DNA from: JASJBU01 sp963790775
GTDB lineage: Bacteria > Pseudomonadota > Gammaproteobacteria > Chromatiales > Chromatiaceae
Length of the DNA stretch: 64,000 nt
Assembly (NCBI GenBank): GCA_963790775.1
Contig: CAWBPR010000005.1
Location: 372,001-436,000, forward strand
Direction: 5' to 3'
The position numbers were made by a program, and so were the translations under genes. Below, piece after piece: positions 1-10,700 of this stretch; the first letter of the stretch is position 1; the number at the start of each line of letters is the position of its first letter. The notes under the pieces are model-generated. The model was given only the letters and a program-made list of their open reading frames with translations, was not told where the DNA came from and made no database searches.

Positions 1-607
1 ATTGATATTGCTTACCTGCAGGAAGAAGTACCACTGGCGATCAAGCAATCACTCGATGGATTGGATCGAATTGCCAAGATCGTCAGGGCGATGAAGGAGT
101 TTTCACATCCAGGGTCAGCCGACAAGAACCTGACAGACCTCAATCACGTCTATCCAGACCACACTCGATGTTTCGCGTAATGAATGGAAATACAGCGCCG
201 AACTGGTTACGGACCTGGATCCTCAACTGCCCCAAGTGCCGGTGCTTCCTGGTGAATTCAATCAGGTGATGCTGAATCTGATCGTGAATGCGGCGCATGC
301 CATCAATGATGTTGTGGGGGAAAAGCAGCTGCAGGGAATCATCCGTATAAGCACCCGCGAGGTCGGCGATTATGTGGAAGTGAAGGTCGGTGATAACGGA
401 GCCGGGATGTCTGAAACGATTAAAGACCGCATCTTTGAGCCATTTTTTACCACCAAAGATGTCGGGAAGGGGAGTGGTCAGGGATTGGCAATTGCCTGGT
501 CTGTGATCGTGGATAAACACAGCGGAAGCATGGAAGTAGAGAGTAAGGAAGGTGTTGGCACGACTTTCACCATATGTCTGCCGAAGTCGCAAGCTGTAGC
601 TGTATAA
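1..607 (+). pseudogene. Sensor histidine kinase, 3' part, apparent frameshift
   Basis: The 5' end lies outside the window. Frame 1 encodes the second DHp helix (EEVPLAIKQSLDGLDRIAKI) and runs to TAA at 178-180. The kinase continues in frame 2 from about position 152 with all ATP-binding boxes: N box (NLIVNAAHAI), G1 (DNGAGM), F box (FEPFFTTK) and G2 (GKGSGQGLA). Dropping one base near 148-151 (gtc[t]atc) joins the two frames without loss, so this is either a +1 insertion mutation or a sequencing error. The phospho-accepting His would lie upstream of position 1. It is followed after 11 bases by a REC-HDOD regulator, its probable phosphorylation partner. The fold assignment is certain; the functional state is not. 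Confidence 0.8.
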
Positions 608-618
608 GGGGGATTGCG

Positions 619-1836
619 ATGCGCGCAAGGATTTTGTTTGTGGATAGTGAACAGAGTGCGCTTCAGGGTTTGCAACGTTCACTCCATGCACAACGCAAAG
701 AGTGGGATATGGTCTTTGTAGATGATGGTAGAGAAGCGTTGAAGATGGCGGACAACGACAAATTCGACGCCATTGTCACCGATATAAGAATGCCGGGCAT
801 TGATGGTGTGCTGCTGCTCGAGTCACTCGTCAGAGATCATCCTGAAATGATACGCATCATTCTTTCCGGGCACTCTGATGAGGAGCTGATCCTGAGGTGC
901 GCCGGTGCGGCCCATCAGTTTCTGGCAAAACCCTGCGGCACCGATCTTCTGAAGGATACATTGGAGCGCGCCTTCGCATTAAAGGCCTATTTGGGTAGAG
1001 GGAAGCTGCAGACTGTGGTTGCCGGTTTGACGCGTTTGCCGAGCATTCCGACGGTGTATCAGGAAATAACCAACAAGCTTCGCTCTCCCCATACCTCATT
1101 ACGGGAAATTGGCGAGATTATCAGTAAAGATCCGGCGATGACCGCGAAGATTCTGCAGCTCGTGAATTCCGCATTCTTTGGTCTTGGTCGACGTATCTCG
1201 AATACCCAGGATGCGGCGACTCTGATCGGTCTTGATACCCTCAAGGCGCTGGTCCTTTCGCTGGGGATCTTTTATCAGTTCGATAAGAGTCTGGTTAAAG
1301 ACAAGACATTCTCTCTTGATGCTTTGTTGAGTCACAGCATTGCGGTTGCCAAGCTGGCTGAGCGTATCTCACAGACCGAAGGAGTCGACAAGTCCGTGTC
1401 TGATGACTGTTTTCTGGCCGGAATGCTGCACGATATCGGTATCTTGATTCTGCAACAGAGTGTCTCAGAAGATTATGTAAAGCTGAACCAGTTGATGGCC
1501 GAGCGCGGAATGGATCTGTGTCAGGCGGAACAGGAGATATTTGGCGCGACACATGGTGCAATCGGCGCATATCTGCTGGGACTCTGGGCATTGCCAGACC
1601 GGGTTGTCGAAGCTGTTGCCTTTCATCATCAGCCCGGACTTTCCAACGGAACACATTTTGATCCGTTGTCTGCCGTACATGTGGCTGATGTTTTGATACA
1701 GGAGCATCAGCTGTCGGGGAGTCTGCTCTGCATCGAGGGCTGTTATATGGATCACGAGTTTCTGGACCGGATCGGAGCTGCGGGGCGGCTGGATAGTTGG
1801 GCGAGGCTTGCAGATGTTGGGAAACAGCACTTCTAG
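619..1836 (+). CDS. Response regulator with REC and HDOD domains
   Basis: A 405-residue protein. Residues 1-120 are a receiver domain with phospho-acceptor D55 (TDIRMPG) and conserved K104 (LAKP). Residues about 135-335 form an HDOD domain, the HD-related non-catalytic output found in many proteobacterial signalling proteins, here with LHDIG and HHQ motifs. I chose ATG 619 because GGGGGA sits just upstream and the receiver domain begins at once (RILFVDSEQ); the frame opens earlier, at 574, inside the kinase gene. It follows the kinase by 11 bases and precedes the next gene closely, so the three are probably one transcript. REC-HDOD proteins usually act through protein-protein contacts; the target is unknown. 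Confidence 0.9.
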   Translation: MRARILFVDSEQSALQGLQRSLHAQRKEWDMVFVDDGREALKMADNDKFDAIVTDIRMPGIDGVLLLESLVRDHPEMIRIILSGHSDEELILRCAGAAHQFLAKPCGTDLLKDTLERAFALKAYLGRGKLQTVVAGLTRLPSIPTVYQEITNKLRSPHTSLREIGEIISKDPAMTAKILQLVNSAFFGLGRRISNTQDAATLIGLDTLKALVLSLGIFYQFDKSLVKDKTFSLDALLSHSIAVAKLAERISQTEGVDKSVSDDCFLAGMLHDIGILILQQSVSEDYVKLNQLMAERGMDLCQAEQEIFGATHGAIGAYLLGLWALPDRVVEAVAFHHQPGLSNGTHFDPLSAVHVADVLIQEHQLSGSLLCIEGCYMDHEFLDRIGAAGRLDSWARLADVGKQHF

Positions 1837-1860
1837 TAAGTGCTGTACAGTGATGCATTC

Positions 1861-4800
1861 ATGGTAAGTCTGAAGTTCAATCGATTCTCACCTAAGCTGA
1901 TTGTTTTGCTGCCCGTTCTGCTGGTTGCCGTGTTCCTTGTTGGCTATTTGCGGATCCATGAGCAGCATGTGGCGAGTGAATTCGATGACAAATTAAACAC
2001 TGTTGAAAATCATTACCGCGACAGTCTGCACAAGCAGTGGCAAACCATGGCCGCTGCAATGGTGATCCTGGAACATGACAGCAGATTTATCGATGCGCTG
2101 GCCGAAACGGATCGCGATCTCCTGCAGGAATTGTCGGCCGGATTCTTTCGCGAATTACGTGATGAATTTAATATTACCCACCTGTACTTTACCCATCCTG
2201 ACAGGGTCAACCTGCTGCGTGTCCATCAACCTCAGCGACATGGTGACACCATCAACCGTAAAACGACACTCGAGGCGGAAGCTACGGGAAGATTAGCCCA
2301 TGGACTCGAGCTGGGCCCTCTAGGAACCTTTACGCTGCGGGTCGTGGCGCCCTGGCGGCAGAGCGGACGCTTAATCGGCTACGTTGAGATGGGTGCTGAA
2401 ATTGAGCACATCATAGGACGGTTAAAACCACTCTTCGATATTGATGTTCTGTTTTTGCTGAATAAAAATCGTGTGAATCAAAGTGGCTGGGAAGAAGGGA
2501 TGCGCATGCTGGGGCGTACTGCGAACTGGCGGCAATTGTCCGATCATGTGGTCGTTTTTTCGACCAGTGATGCTGTGGAAGAAATCATGGTGAGGCATCG
2601 CCTGGGTGCGGTTAATAAAACCGTCAAAATAGATGGTTATCGTTTCATGACAGGCAGGATACCGATCTCAGATGTTGCTGGTGTCGATGTGGGTGAACTG
2701 CTGATCGTGAAGCGCTTGGACCCGGAACATGACTATGAATACGATTATAACTTATGGACCAGTGCACTCTTTTTGCTGCTGGGCAGTGGTGTGGTGGCGT
2801 TGCTCTTTGGCGCATTTAAACTCGCTGATCTGCGCATCAGAAAAACCAAAAGAAAACTGGATGAGACCCGCAAAGAATGGGCTGAAGCGCTGAATTCGCT
2901 GCAGGATCCGGTCTTTCTGCATGATGCGGATCTTAATATCATACATGCAAATCAAGCCTATCTTGAAGCAGCCGGGCTGGATAGATCCGAGGTTGTAGGC
3001 AGGCCGTATTGGGAGGTGTTTCCAAAGATGCATGGGCCTTTTAGATCCTGCAATAAGGTGACAACAGACCAGACTGAGGAGGTTTGTGAAGAAGAGCTGA
3101 GTCTTGCAGACGGGAAGGTCTATGCCTCACGGAGTTATCCGGTAATCGATGAAACCTCCGGTTATCGATACTCTATTCATCTCCTGCATGACATTACAGA
3201 AAAGAAAGAGTTTCAGGAAAAACTGAGACTGGCGGAAATCGTCTTCGACAATACAGTGGAAGGAGTCATAGTAACCAATTCGAACTGTGAGATATTGACG
3301 ATTAATCGGGGGTTTACCGAAATTACTGGTTATGGAAAGGATGAGGTGATCGGTAAAATGACCAGTCTGCTCAAATCTGGCAGACACGCTGACTCATTCT
3401 ACGAAGCCATGTGGGACACGCTGAACACGGCGGGGCATTGGCAAGGTGAAATCTGGAATCGACACAAGGATGGCAGTGTGTATCCGGAGTGGCTGACTAT
3501 CACAAAGGTGTTGCGCGACGACAATCAAACCAGCCACTACATCGGTATTTTTGCAGATCTGACTGAAATCAAAGCGACTCAGGAACAGGTAAACATACTC
3601 TCAAATTACGACAGCCTCACAGCTCTTCCGAACCGGCATCTGTTGTCCAAACATCTGGAAAGACTGGTTTACCGGGCAGGCGAGCATGGCAAAAGCCTGG
3701 CGGTATTGCTTGTCGATCTTAATCAATTCGCCAACATCAATGAAACACTCGGGCATAAGGTAGGTGATATGCTGCTGTTTGACGTGGCTGAGCGTTTGAC
3801 ATCCATGGTTCGTACCGATGATCTGGCAGTCAGACTGGATCCTCAATTGGTGAAAAATGAATCCGAGATCAATATATCGCGGATTGCTGGTGATGAGTTT
3901 GCTATCGTGCTTGAGGATATTGCGGATGCTGTCAGCTCCGCCGATGTAGTGCAGCGAATTCTGGATAATCTCGCCAGCGCATTTCTAGTCGACGGGAATG
4001 AAATCTTTCTCACTGCCAGTATCGGTGTCAGTATTTTTCCTGACGACGAGCATACTGCGGAAGGGCTGCTCAAATGCGCCCACACCGCTGCAAATCTTGC
4101 GAAACAGCGAGGCAGGAACAACTACCAGTATTACACTGAAGATTTCACGGCCTCAGCCGTTGAGCGGCTCAATCTTGAACGGGGGCTGCGCAACGCAATC
4201 GCCAATCATGAATTGTTTCTAAACTACCAGCCACAAGTGTCGATGGATACTGGCAGAATTATTGGTTTTGAGGCCCTGGTGAGATGGCGGCATCCGGAGA
4301 TCGGACTCATATCGCCGGTTAAATTCATTCCCTTGGCGGAAGAGTCCGGGCTTATTTTATCCATCGGCGAATGGGTGCTTCACAGCGCCTGCAGCCAGGT
4401 CAGACAATGGCATGATGCGGGTCTGTCACCTGGGGTCATGGCGGTTAATATATCCGGTATGCAGATCCAGCACAGCGACCTGGTCAGTGTGGTGCGTCGC
4501 GTGATTGATGATACTGGTGTTCAGCCAGGCCTGTTGGAGCTTGAGCTGACCGAGAGTGCGGTGATGAAGTCCCAGAAACGGGCAATATCTCAGCTGAGCG
4601 AGTTGAAGTCCCTCGGCATATCACTGGCGATCGATGATTTTGGTACAGGTTATTCGAGTCTCAGCCATCTTCTGCAATTTCCATTTGATAAACTAAAAAT
4701 CGACAGAAGTTTTATTACCAATATATCTACCGATCCGGACGATGCGGTGCTTGTCAGAGCTATCATTACCATGGCCAGGGGCATGCGCCTGTATGTCCTT

Positions 4801-5364
4801 GCAGAGGGTATAGAGACAGAGGAACAGTTGTATTATCTGAGACGAAACGGCTGTGATGCATTACAGGGTTACTATTTCAGCCCGCCGGTTGATATGCCCG
4901 CGGCTGAACAACTGCTGATAAATAAGCATGCATTGCAATTCAGTACAGACAGTACAAAGGAGCTACAGTTAACCCTGCTTCTGGTTGATGACGAAGAAAA
5001 TATTACCCAATCGCTCAAACGGCTCTTACGTAATGAGGGTTATCGTATCCTTACCGCCAACCATGCGAGAGATGCACTCCAGATAATGGCAGTCAATGAT
5101 GTGCACGTCATTCTGTGCGATCAACAAATGCCGGAGATGAGCGGCACCCAGTTATTCAAGCAGATACGGGATCTCTATCCGGATACGATTCGCATGATTC
5201 TTAGTGGCCATGCCGATATGCAGACTGTCACTGAAGCGATCAACAGTGGCTGGATCTACAAGTTTCTGACAAAGCCTTTTGACAACGGCGAGTTGAAAGT
5301 ACAGATCAAAGATGCGTTTGATACGTTTAAAAGAAACAGAATAGAAAAGATTCAACGTCTGTAA
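1861..5364 (+). CDS. Membrane sensor PAS-PAS-GGDEF-EAL-REC protein
   Basis: About 1167 residues. Order: N-terminal membrane helix (LIVLLPVLLVAVFLVGYL), a periplasmic double-Cache-like region to about residue 295, a second helix (ALFLLLGSGVVALLFGAF), two PAS domains (about 340-445 and 460-580), GGDEF (signature AGDEF near 676), EAL (EALVRW near 804, DDFGTGYSS near 925) and a C-terminal receiver with D1087 (CDQQMPE). The EAL motifs look intact, so c-di-GMP hydrolysis is likely. AGDEF can be active, but no RxxD inhibitory site precedes it. A terminal REC is unusual placement and suggests control by the kinase encoded upstream. A GTG at 1840, three bases after the preceding stop, is an alternative start; neither start has a strong ribosome site. 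Confidence 0.9.
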   Translation: MVSLKFNRFSPKLIVLLPVLLVAVFLVGYLRIHEQHVASEFDDKLNTVENHYRDSLHKQWQTMAAAMVILEHDSRFIDALAETDRDLLQELSAGFFRELRDEFNITHLYFTHPDRVNLLRVHQPQRHGDTINRKTTLEAEATGRLAHGLELGPLGTFTLRVVAPWRQSGRLIGYVEMGAEIEHIIGRLKPLFDIDVLFLLNKNRVNQSGWEEGMRMLGRTANWRQLSDHVVVFSTSDAVEEIMVRHRLGAVNKTVKIDGYRFMTGRIPISDVAGVDVGELLIVKRLDPEHDYEYDYNLWTSALFLLLGSGVVALLFGAFKLADLRIRKTKRKLDETRKEWAEALNSLQDPVFLHDADLNIIHANQAYLEAAGLDRSEVVGRPYWEVFPKMHGPFRSCNKVTTDQTEEVCEEELSLADGKVYASRSYPVIDETSGYRYSIHLLHDITEKKEFQEKLRLAEIVFDNTVEGVIVTNSNCEILTINRGFTEITGYGKDEVIGKMTSLLKSGRHADSFYEAMWDTLNTAGHWQGEIWNRHKDGSVYPEWLTITKVLRDDNQTSHYIGIFADLTEIKATQEQVNILSNYDSLTALPNRHLLSKHLERLVYRAGEHGKSLAVLLVDLNQFANINETLGHKVGDMLLFDVAERLTSMVRTDDLAVRLDPQLVKNESEINISRIAGDEFAIVLEDIADAVSSADVVQRILDNLASAFLVDGNEIFLTASIGVSIFPDDEHTAEGLLKCAHTAANLAKQRGRNNYQYYTEDFTASAVERLNLERGLRNAIANHELFLNYQPQVSMDTGRIIGFEALVRWRHPEIGLISPVKFIPLAEESGLILSIGEWVLHSACSQVRQWHDAGLSPGVMAVNISGMQIQHSDLVSVVRRVIDDTGVQPGLLELELTESAVMKSQKRAISQLSELKSLGISLAIDDFGTGYSSLSHLLQFPFDKLKIDRSFITNISTDPDDAVLVRAIITMARGMRLYVLAEGIETEEQLYYLRRNGCDALQGYYFSPPVDMPAAEQLLINKHALQFSTDSTKELQLTLLLVDDEENITQSLKRLLRNEGYRILTANHARDALQIMAVNDVHVILCDQQMPEMSGTQLFKQIRDLYPDTIRMILSGHADMQTVTEAINSGWIYKFLTKPFDNGELKVQIKDAFDTFKRNRIEKIQRL

Positions 5365-5510
5365 TTCAACTGCTTATCCAGCCAATACTTGACTGACCAA
5401 GAAGAGAGTAGAGCGCGCATTATTTGCCGGATCTCTTCAATCTTGTTGTGTTTTAAATCGCAGGATCTCGCGGGAGATGATTGGTCAAACTGCCGAAGTC
5501 GAGCCGCCGC

Positions 5511-7229
5511 TCAGTGAGCGAAAGCGGTTTGATGTCTGGTAAATGGTTGAGGGCGTTCGACCGCCCAACCCTGCGCAAAATCCACGTCCAGCTTGTTCAG
5601 ACGCTTCAGTATGGCGCGGTTCTCCACAAACTCGGCGATGGTCTGGATGCCTGCAACATGGCCGATTCTGTTGATCGACTCGACGATAGCACTGTCCATT
5701 TGATCATCCAGCATGCTGCGCACAAATCCGCCGTCGATCTTCACAAAATCCACCTCCAGGGATTTGAGATAGGAGAAGGAGCTCATGCCAGTGCCGAAGT
5801 CATCCAGCGCCACCTTGCAGCCATATTTACGCAGGGCCTTGATCAGTCTCATGGCGCAATCGAAATCGGCGATGGCGGCCGTCTCGGTAATCTCGAAACC
5901 TACGCAATCAGGCGCTATGTCATGGCTGCGCAACTGATCGCTGATGTACACCACCAGTCCATCGTCACTCAGTGAGGTGGCGGAAAGATTAATGAAGGTA
6001 GCGCCTTCAACCGCGCTGGGTTGTCTGCCTTGCCTGTTCCCTTTGAGTTCTTTGCAGGCATTATGGATTACCCAGCGATCGATTTCGGGCATCATATTGT
6101 AGCGTTCCGCGGCGGGAATGAAGCGCCCTGGTGTGATGAGTTCGCTATCCTCCCCCCACATCCTTAATAACAGCTCGTTGTGGGAGACAGCACCCTGCTG
6201 GGCCTGGATGCGCTGCCGATAGAGCATCAGTTTATTATTCGCTATGGCATCCTGCAGGCGTTGTATCCACTGCATCTCACCGCGGCGCAGGAGCAATGCC
6301 TCGTCGCCTTCCGTATACACATGTATTCGATTGCGTCCCCGGTCCTTGGCGGCATAACAGGCCATGTCGGCCAGGCTGAGCAGACTTGAAATATCTTCGT
6401 TTCCGCTGATCCGCACCAATCCGATACTGGCGCCTACCTTGAAACTGCGTTCGCCCCAGATGAAACGATAGTCTCTGATGCTGTTCAGCAGTCCTTGTGC
6501 TATGGGTATGGCGCGCTCCAGGGGACAGCTCTTCAAGAGCACGCCGAACTCATCGCCACCGAGCCGCGCCAGAGTGTCGCTTTCGCGGATGCCGCGCTGC
6601 AGCCGCCTGGCCAGGCGGCGCAACAGTTCATCCCCCGCAAGATGTCCGGAGGAGTCGTTGACCAGCTTGAACTGGTCCAGGTCCAGGTAGAGCAGTACGT
6701 GGGTCTCTCCTTCCAGACGGGCAGTCTCCACCGCGGCATCCAGCCGGCGCTCGAATTCGGCGCGGTTATGCAGTTCAGTCAGGCTGTCGTGGTAGGCCAT
6801 GTGGCGGATAGTGGCCTCCGCTACCTGATGGGCGCGGCGATTAGCCGCTTCACGCAGTTCTCTGTCGATAGCCGGCAGCAAACGGGCCAGATTGGCCTTC
6901 ATCACATAGTCATGGGCGCCGGCTTTCATGGCATCCACCGCCACCTCTTCGCCGATACTCCCGGAGACCAGGATAAAGGGGATGTTGGGATCATTTTGCT
7001 GGGCCAGCGCCAGTGCCTCGTGGGAATCAAAGCCCGGCATGTTGTGGTCGGCGATGATCAGGTCCCAGCTCTTGGTTTCCAGTGCAGACTGCATATCAGC
7101 CGCCGAATCCACCCGCTCCGTTTCCGGGGCATAGCCGCCGATGTGCAGTTCCCGGATGATCAGCAGGGCGTCATCCTCCGAGTCCTCAGCGATGAGCACC
7201 CGGATGGGTTGACTTTCAGTCCCGCCCAT
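5511..7229 (-). CDS. Response regulator REC-GGDEF-EAL
   Basis: A 572-residue cytoplasmic protein, last gene of a four-gene minus-strand operon. Receiver at 10-125 with D61 (IIADHNMPG). GGDEF at about 145-310 with intact GGDEF (224-228), preceded five residues earlier by RESD, which fits the RxxD product-inhibition site. EAL at about 320-565 reads ELLLRMW rather than EAL at the first signature but keeps the metal-binding Glu, ETAA and DDFGTG. Its ATG lies inside the 3' end of the upstream response-regulator gene (14-base overlap), which suggests translational coupling. Domain make-up predicts phosphorylation-controlled c-di-GMP turnover; which activity dominates cannot be read from sequence. 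It closely resembles the GGDEF-EAL half of the protein at 26956. Confidence 0.92.
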   Translation of the reverse strand: MGGTESQPIRVLIAEDSEDDALLIIRELHIGGYAPETERVDSAADMQSALETKSWDLIIADHNMPGFDSHEALALAQQNDPNIPFILVSGSIGEEVAVDAMKAGAHDYVMKANLARLLPAIDRELREAANRRAHQVAEATIRHMAYHDSLTELHNRAEFERRLDAAVETARLEGETHVLLYLDLDQFKLVNDSSGHLAGDELLRRLARRLQRGIRESDTLARLGGDEFGVLLKSCPLERAIPIAQGLLNSIRDYRFIWGERSFKVGASIGLVRISGNEDISSLLSLADMACYAAKDRGRNRIHVYTEGDEALLLRRGEMQWIQRLQDAIANNKLMLYRQRIQAQQGAVSHNELLLRMWGEDSELITPGRFIPAAERYNMMPEIDRWVIHNACKELKGNRQGRQPSAVEGATFINLSATSLSDDGLVVYISDQLRSHDIAPDCVGFEITETAAIADFDCAMRLIKALRKYGCKVALDDFGTGMSSFSYLKSLEVDFVKIDGGFVRSMLDDQMDSAIVESINRIGHVAGIQTIAEFVENRAILKRLNKLDVDFAQGWAVERPQPFTRHQTAFAH

Positions 7230-7659
7230 AGGAGACCTCGTTCAATACCAGCCAATAAAGTCCCAGTTGACGGGCGGCCTCAAGGAACTGTTCAAAGTCC
7301 ACCGGCTTGCGGACATAACTGTTGGCGCCCAGGTCGTAGCTGCGAACGATGTCCCGCTCATCGTCGGAAGATGTAAGCACCACCACGGGTACCTGCCGGG
7401 TTCGGGGGTCGGCGCGCAGCGCCTCCAGCACCTGTAAGCCATCTATCTTCGGCAGTTTAAGGTCGAGCAGGATAACCTGGGGCTGTTCACCGGTGTTACG
7501 GCCCTGGTATTTCCCCTCGCCAAACAGATAGTCCAGGGCCTCCTGACCGTCCCGGGCCACCTCGATATGGTTGGCAAGGTTGTATTTATTCAGGGCGCGC
7601 AGGGTGAGGGCCTCGTCATCCGGGTTATCCTCGACCAGCAGTAAGGTCTTCTGCTGCAT
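7216..7659 (-). CDS. Single-domain response regulator (Rcp1/CheY-like)
   Basis: A 147-residue stand-alone receiver domain. The acidic pair is in VEDNPDDEALT, the phospho-acceptor Asp in ILLDLKLPK, then TSS and the conserved Lys in RKPVDF. The insert DYLFGEGKYQ is typical of the Rcp1 group that serves phytochrome-like and multi-PAS kinases. I chose the ATG at 7659 because GGAGAG precedes it by about six bases; the frame opens 18 bases earlier without such a site. It lies between the multi-PAS kinase (62 bases upstream) and the REC-GGDEF-EAL gene, which it overlaps, so it may shuttle phosphate within this set. Confidence 0.93.
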   Translation of the reverse strand: MQQKTLLLVEDNPDDEALTLRALNKYNLANHIEVARDGQEALDYLFGEGKYQGRNTGEQPQVILLDLKLPKIDGLQVLEALRADPRTRQVPVVVLTSSDDERDIVRSYDLGANSYVRKPVDFEQFLEAARQLGLYWLVLNEVSYGRD

Positions 7660-7721
7660 GCTATCTCTCCATATCATTTTATTTTTACCTGGGATCCGGC
7701 GAAAAATTCTGACGGGCGTTT

Positions 7722-10700
7722 TTATCCTGCTCCGCCTGCTTCCAGGGAAAAATAGAAGGTGGCTCCCTCGCCCTCTTGCGCCTCGGCCCAGATCCTGCCT
7801 CCGTGGCGGTGGACAATTCGTTGCACCGTGGCGAGCCCTACACCAGTGCCCGGAAAGTCGGAAACCCGGTGCAACCGTTGAAAGGCGCCAAACAGCTTAT
7901 CCGCATAGCGCATGTCAAATCCTACTCCATTGTCTTTGATAGTGAAAATCCGTGGGTCTTCTTTAAGGCGTGAAAAGGATATCTGGGATCTGGTTTCCCG
8001 GCTGGTGAACTTCCAGGCGTTGCCCAGTAGATTATCCAGCATCACCCTGAGCAGGCGGGCGTCGCCCTGCACCTGCAGGTTGTCGCCCAGGGTAAACTCC
8101 ACCTGACGCTCAGGGTCGTGCGCCCTGAGCTCGGCCATTACCGCAAGGGCTGTCTCGCCCAGATCCAAATCCGTCAGGCTCAGCGGGCTGCGGCTTACCC
8201 GCGAGAGTTGCAGCAGGTCGTCAATCAGCATCCCCATGCGTTGAGCGCCGCCGCGTACCCGTTGCAGGTAATCGAGGGCGGTGTCGTCGAGCTGCTTGCC
8301 ATAGTCCTCCACCAGGGCCAGGCTGAAGCCGTCAATGGCGCGCAGCGGAGCGCGCAGGTCATGGGAGACCGAGTAGGAGAAGGATTCCAGTTCCTTATTC
8401 GCAACCTGCAGGTGGTTGGCCAGCAGCTTGAGTTCCTCTTCGCGTCGCTTGAGTTCGCTTATATCTATCGTGTAGCCCACCATTCCTCGCGGTGCTCCAT
8501 CATCATCGTAAAGGACTGACAGAGAGATATGCGCGGTAAACTCTGTGCCGTCTGCACGCAGCATCATAATCTCACTCTCGTGTACACCCTTCTTCAGAAG
8601 TGGTGCGATGACCTCAGTCTGCAGAGATTCATGTTGCGAGGTCGGGTAAACGAACGAGATGTGTCGGCCCATAGCTTCGTCAGTGGGGGTACCGAATAGA
8701 CGTTCGGCGCCACCATTCCAACTGGTGATGTAACCGTCCAGATCTGTAGTGACTACCGAGTCATGGGTCTGATCGATGATCTGAGCCTGCTGTGTGATTG
8801 TGAATGTCCGTTCTTCCACCAATCGCTCCAGGTGTTGGCGATGCAGCTCCAGTTCGGCTTCGGTGCGTTTGCGTTCAGTGAGATCAACGATAATGGCGAA
8901 AAAGACCGGTTCCGGTTCTTCTTTGGAAAACTGTAAACGCACCTCCACCGGATAGCGGCTGCCGTCCTTACGGCTGTGGAGGGTCTCGAATACCAGATAA
9001 TTTTGTGTGCCTGAGCGTAACGGCTCAAGCAGGGCATTGAATGTCTCGAATGTATAGTCGGGTTTCAGGTCTGCGGGTGTCAATTCACGCATTTCCTGCA
9101 GGCTGTAGCCCAGGTTTTCCATTGCTCCCCTGGATACTTCGATAAAGCGCAGTGATGTACCCTGAAAAATATAGATCTCCTCGAAGGTGTTCTTAAGCAG
9201 GTGCTGAAAACGGTTTTCGAGTATTGCCGCCTGGCGGAGTGTGGTTATGTCTTCGATGGCAGACCAGATATATTGTTTGTCATCCCGTTCTATCAAACGA
9301 CCTACGAGACGTACCGGAACACGATGGCCGTCCTTGTGTAAATACTCCTTCTCGTAAGGGCCGTAATGCCCGGTTTGGGTCAATGAATCGAGCTGCAGAT
9401 GTTCCACTTCCATGTATTCATCCGGGGTGATTTCCCAATAGCTTAAGCCCAGGGTCTCAGCGATGCTGCGCCCGATGATGGCCGCAAAGGTGGGGTTCAC
9501 CTCCACCAAAGTACCATCCATTTGACTAAGGGCCAGGCCCACAGGGGAGGTCTCGAACAGCATGCGTACATATGCTTCGCTGCGACGCAATGCTTTCTCG
9601 GCCAATTTGCGCTCGGTAATGTCGCGATCAATACCCCGATAGCCGGCCAGCTCGCCATGCTCGTCGAAAAAGGGCACGCCACTGGTCTCCAGCACCACTT
9701 CATGCCCGTTCTTATGCAGATTGATGTTTTCCAGGTTATTGATAGGCTCATGCCGGGTGATGAAATGCAGAAATTCTCCCCGGACGCGTTGTGCTTCCGT
9801 TGCGGGCATCAATTCGAAGGGTGCGCGCCCAATGATTTCTTCAGGCGAGTAACCTAAAAGTGTCTGGCAGCGCGGACTGGCATAGCTATAGAACCCTCTG
9901 GCATCCACCTCCCAGATCCAGTCCTGGCTGCTCTCCACCAGGTTTCTGAATTTTTCCTCACTCAGCGCCAATGCCGATTCGGCCTGTTTGCGCTCGGTGA
10001 TGTCCACGGTGAAGATGACGATGCCATTTACCACGGCGTCGGCTGCATGCCAGGGGCGCACTTCCCACCGCAACCATTGAACGGTGCCGTCCTGCCGTTC
10101 AAAATGGTCTTCGTCAGACTGCACAACCTCGCCTGCCATGGCGCGGCGATGGACTGCTTTCCAGCGCTCCGGGAGATCGGGAAAGATCTCATAGTGAGAG
10201 CGGCCTATGAGATCGCTGGATTCCAGGCCATAGTCTGTCAGCCAGCGACGGCTGACGGCGAGATAGCACATATGCCGGTCGAACATGGCAAGAGCGGCCG
10301 GTGCATGTTCGATGAAAATCCGCAGTCTTTGTTCGCTTTCGAGGAGCGCCTGTTCGGCCTGCTTGCGTTCTGTGATGTCGCGTCCTACGCCAATGATTGC
10401 GCTTACCTTACCCTCCTCATCGAGGAGAGCAGTGTCCATCCAGCCCAGCCAGCGCCAGCCGTCCTGAGTCATCGCGCGCTGCTCGAGATACACTCTGTGG
10501 GGCGGCCGGTACAGCTTCTGCATCTCTCTGGTGGTCATCTCGCGGTCATCCTCATGCACCAGGGGCATGAAGGTGTGTCCCAACAGTTCGTGCTCGGATT
10601 TATTGAACAGGGTGGAGTAGGAGGGGCTGACGAACTGGAATCTACCTTCTGCATCCACCTTGACCAGCAGATCGGTTTGGTTTTCAACCAGCAGACGGTA

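Noticed and set aside
6495..7376. 293-codon plus-strand frame over the REC-GGDEF-EAL gene
   Set aside because: Antisense shadow with no recognisable domain, no ribosome site.
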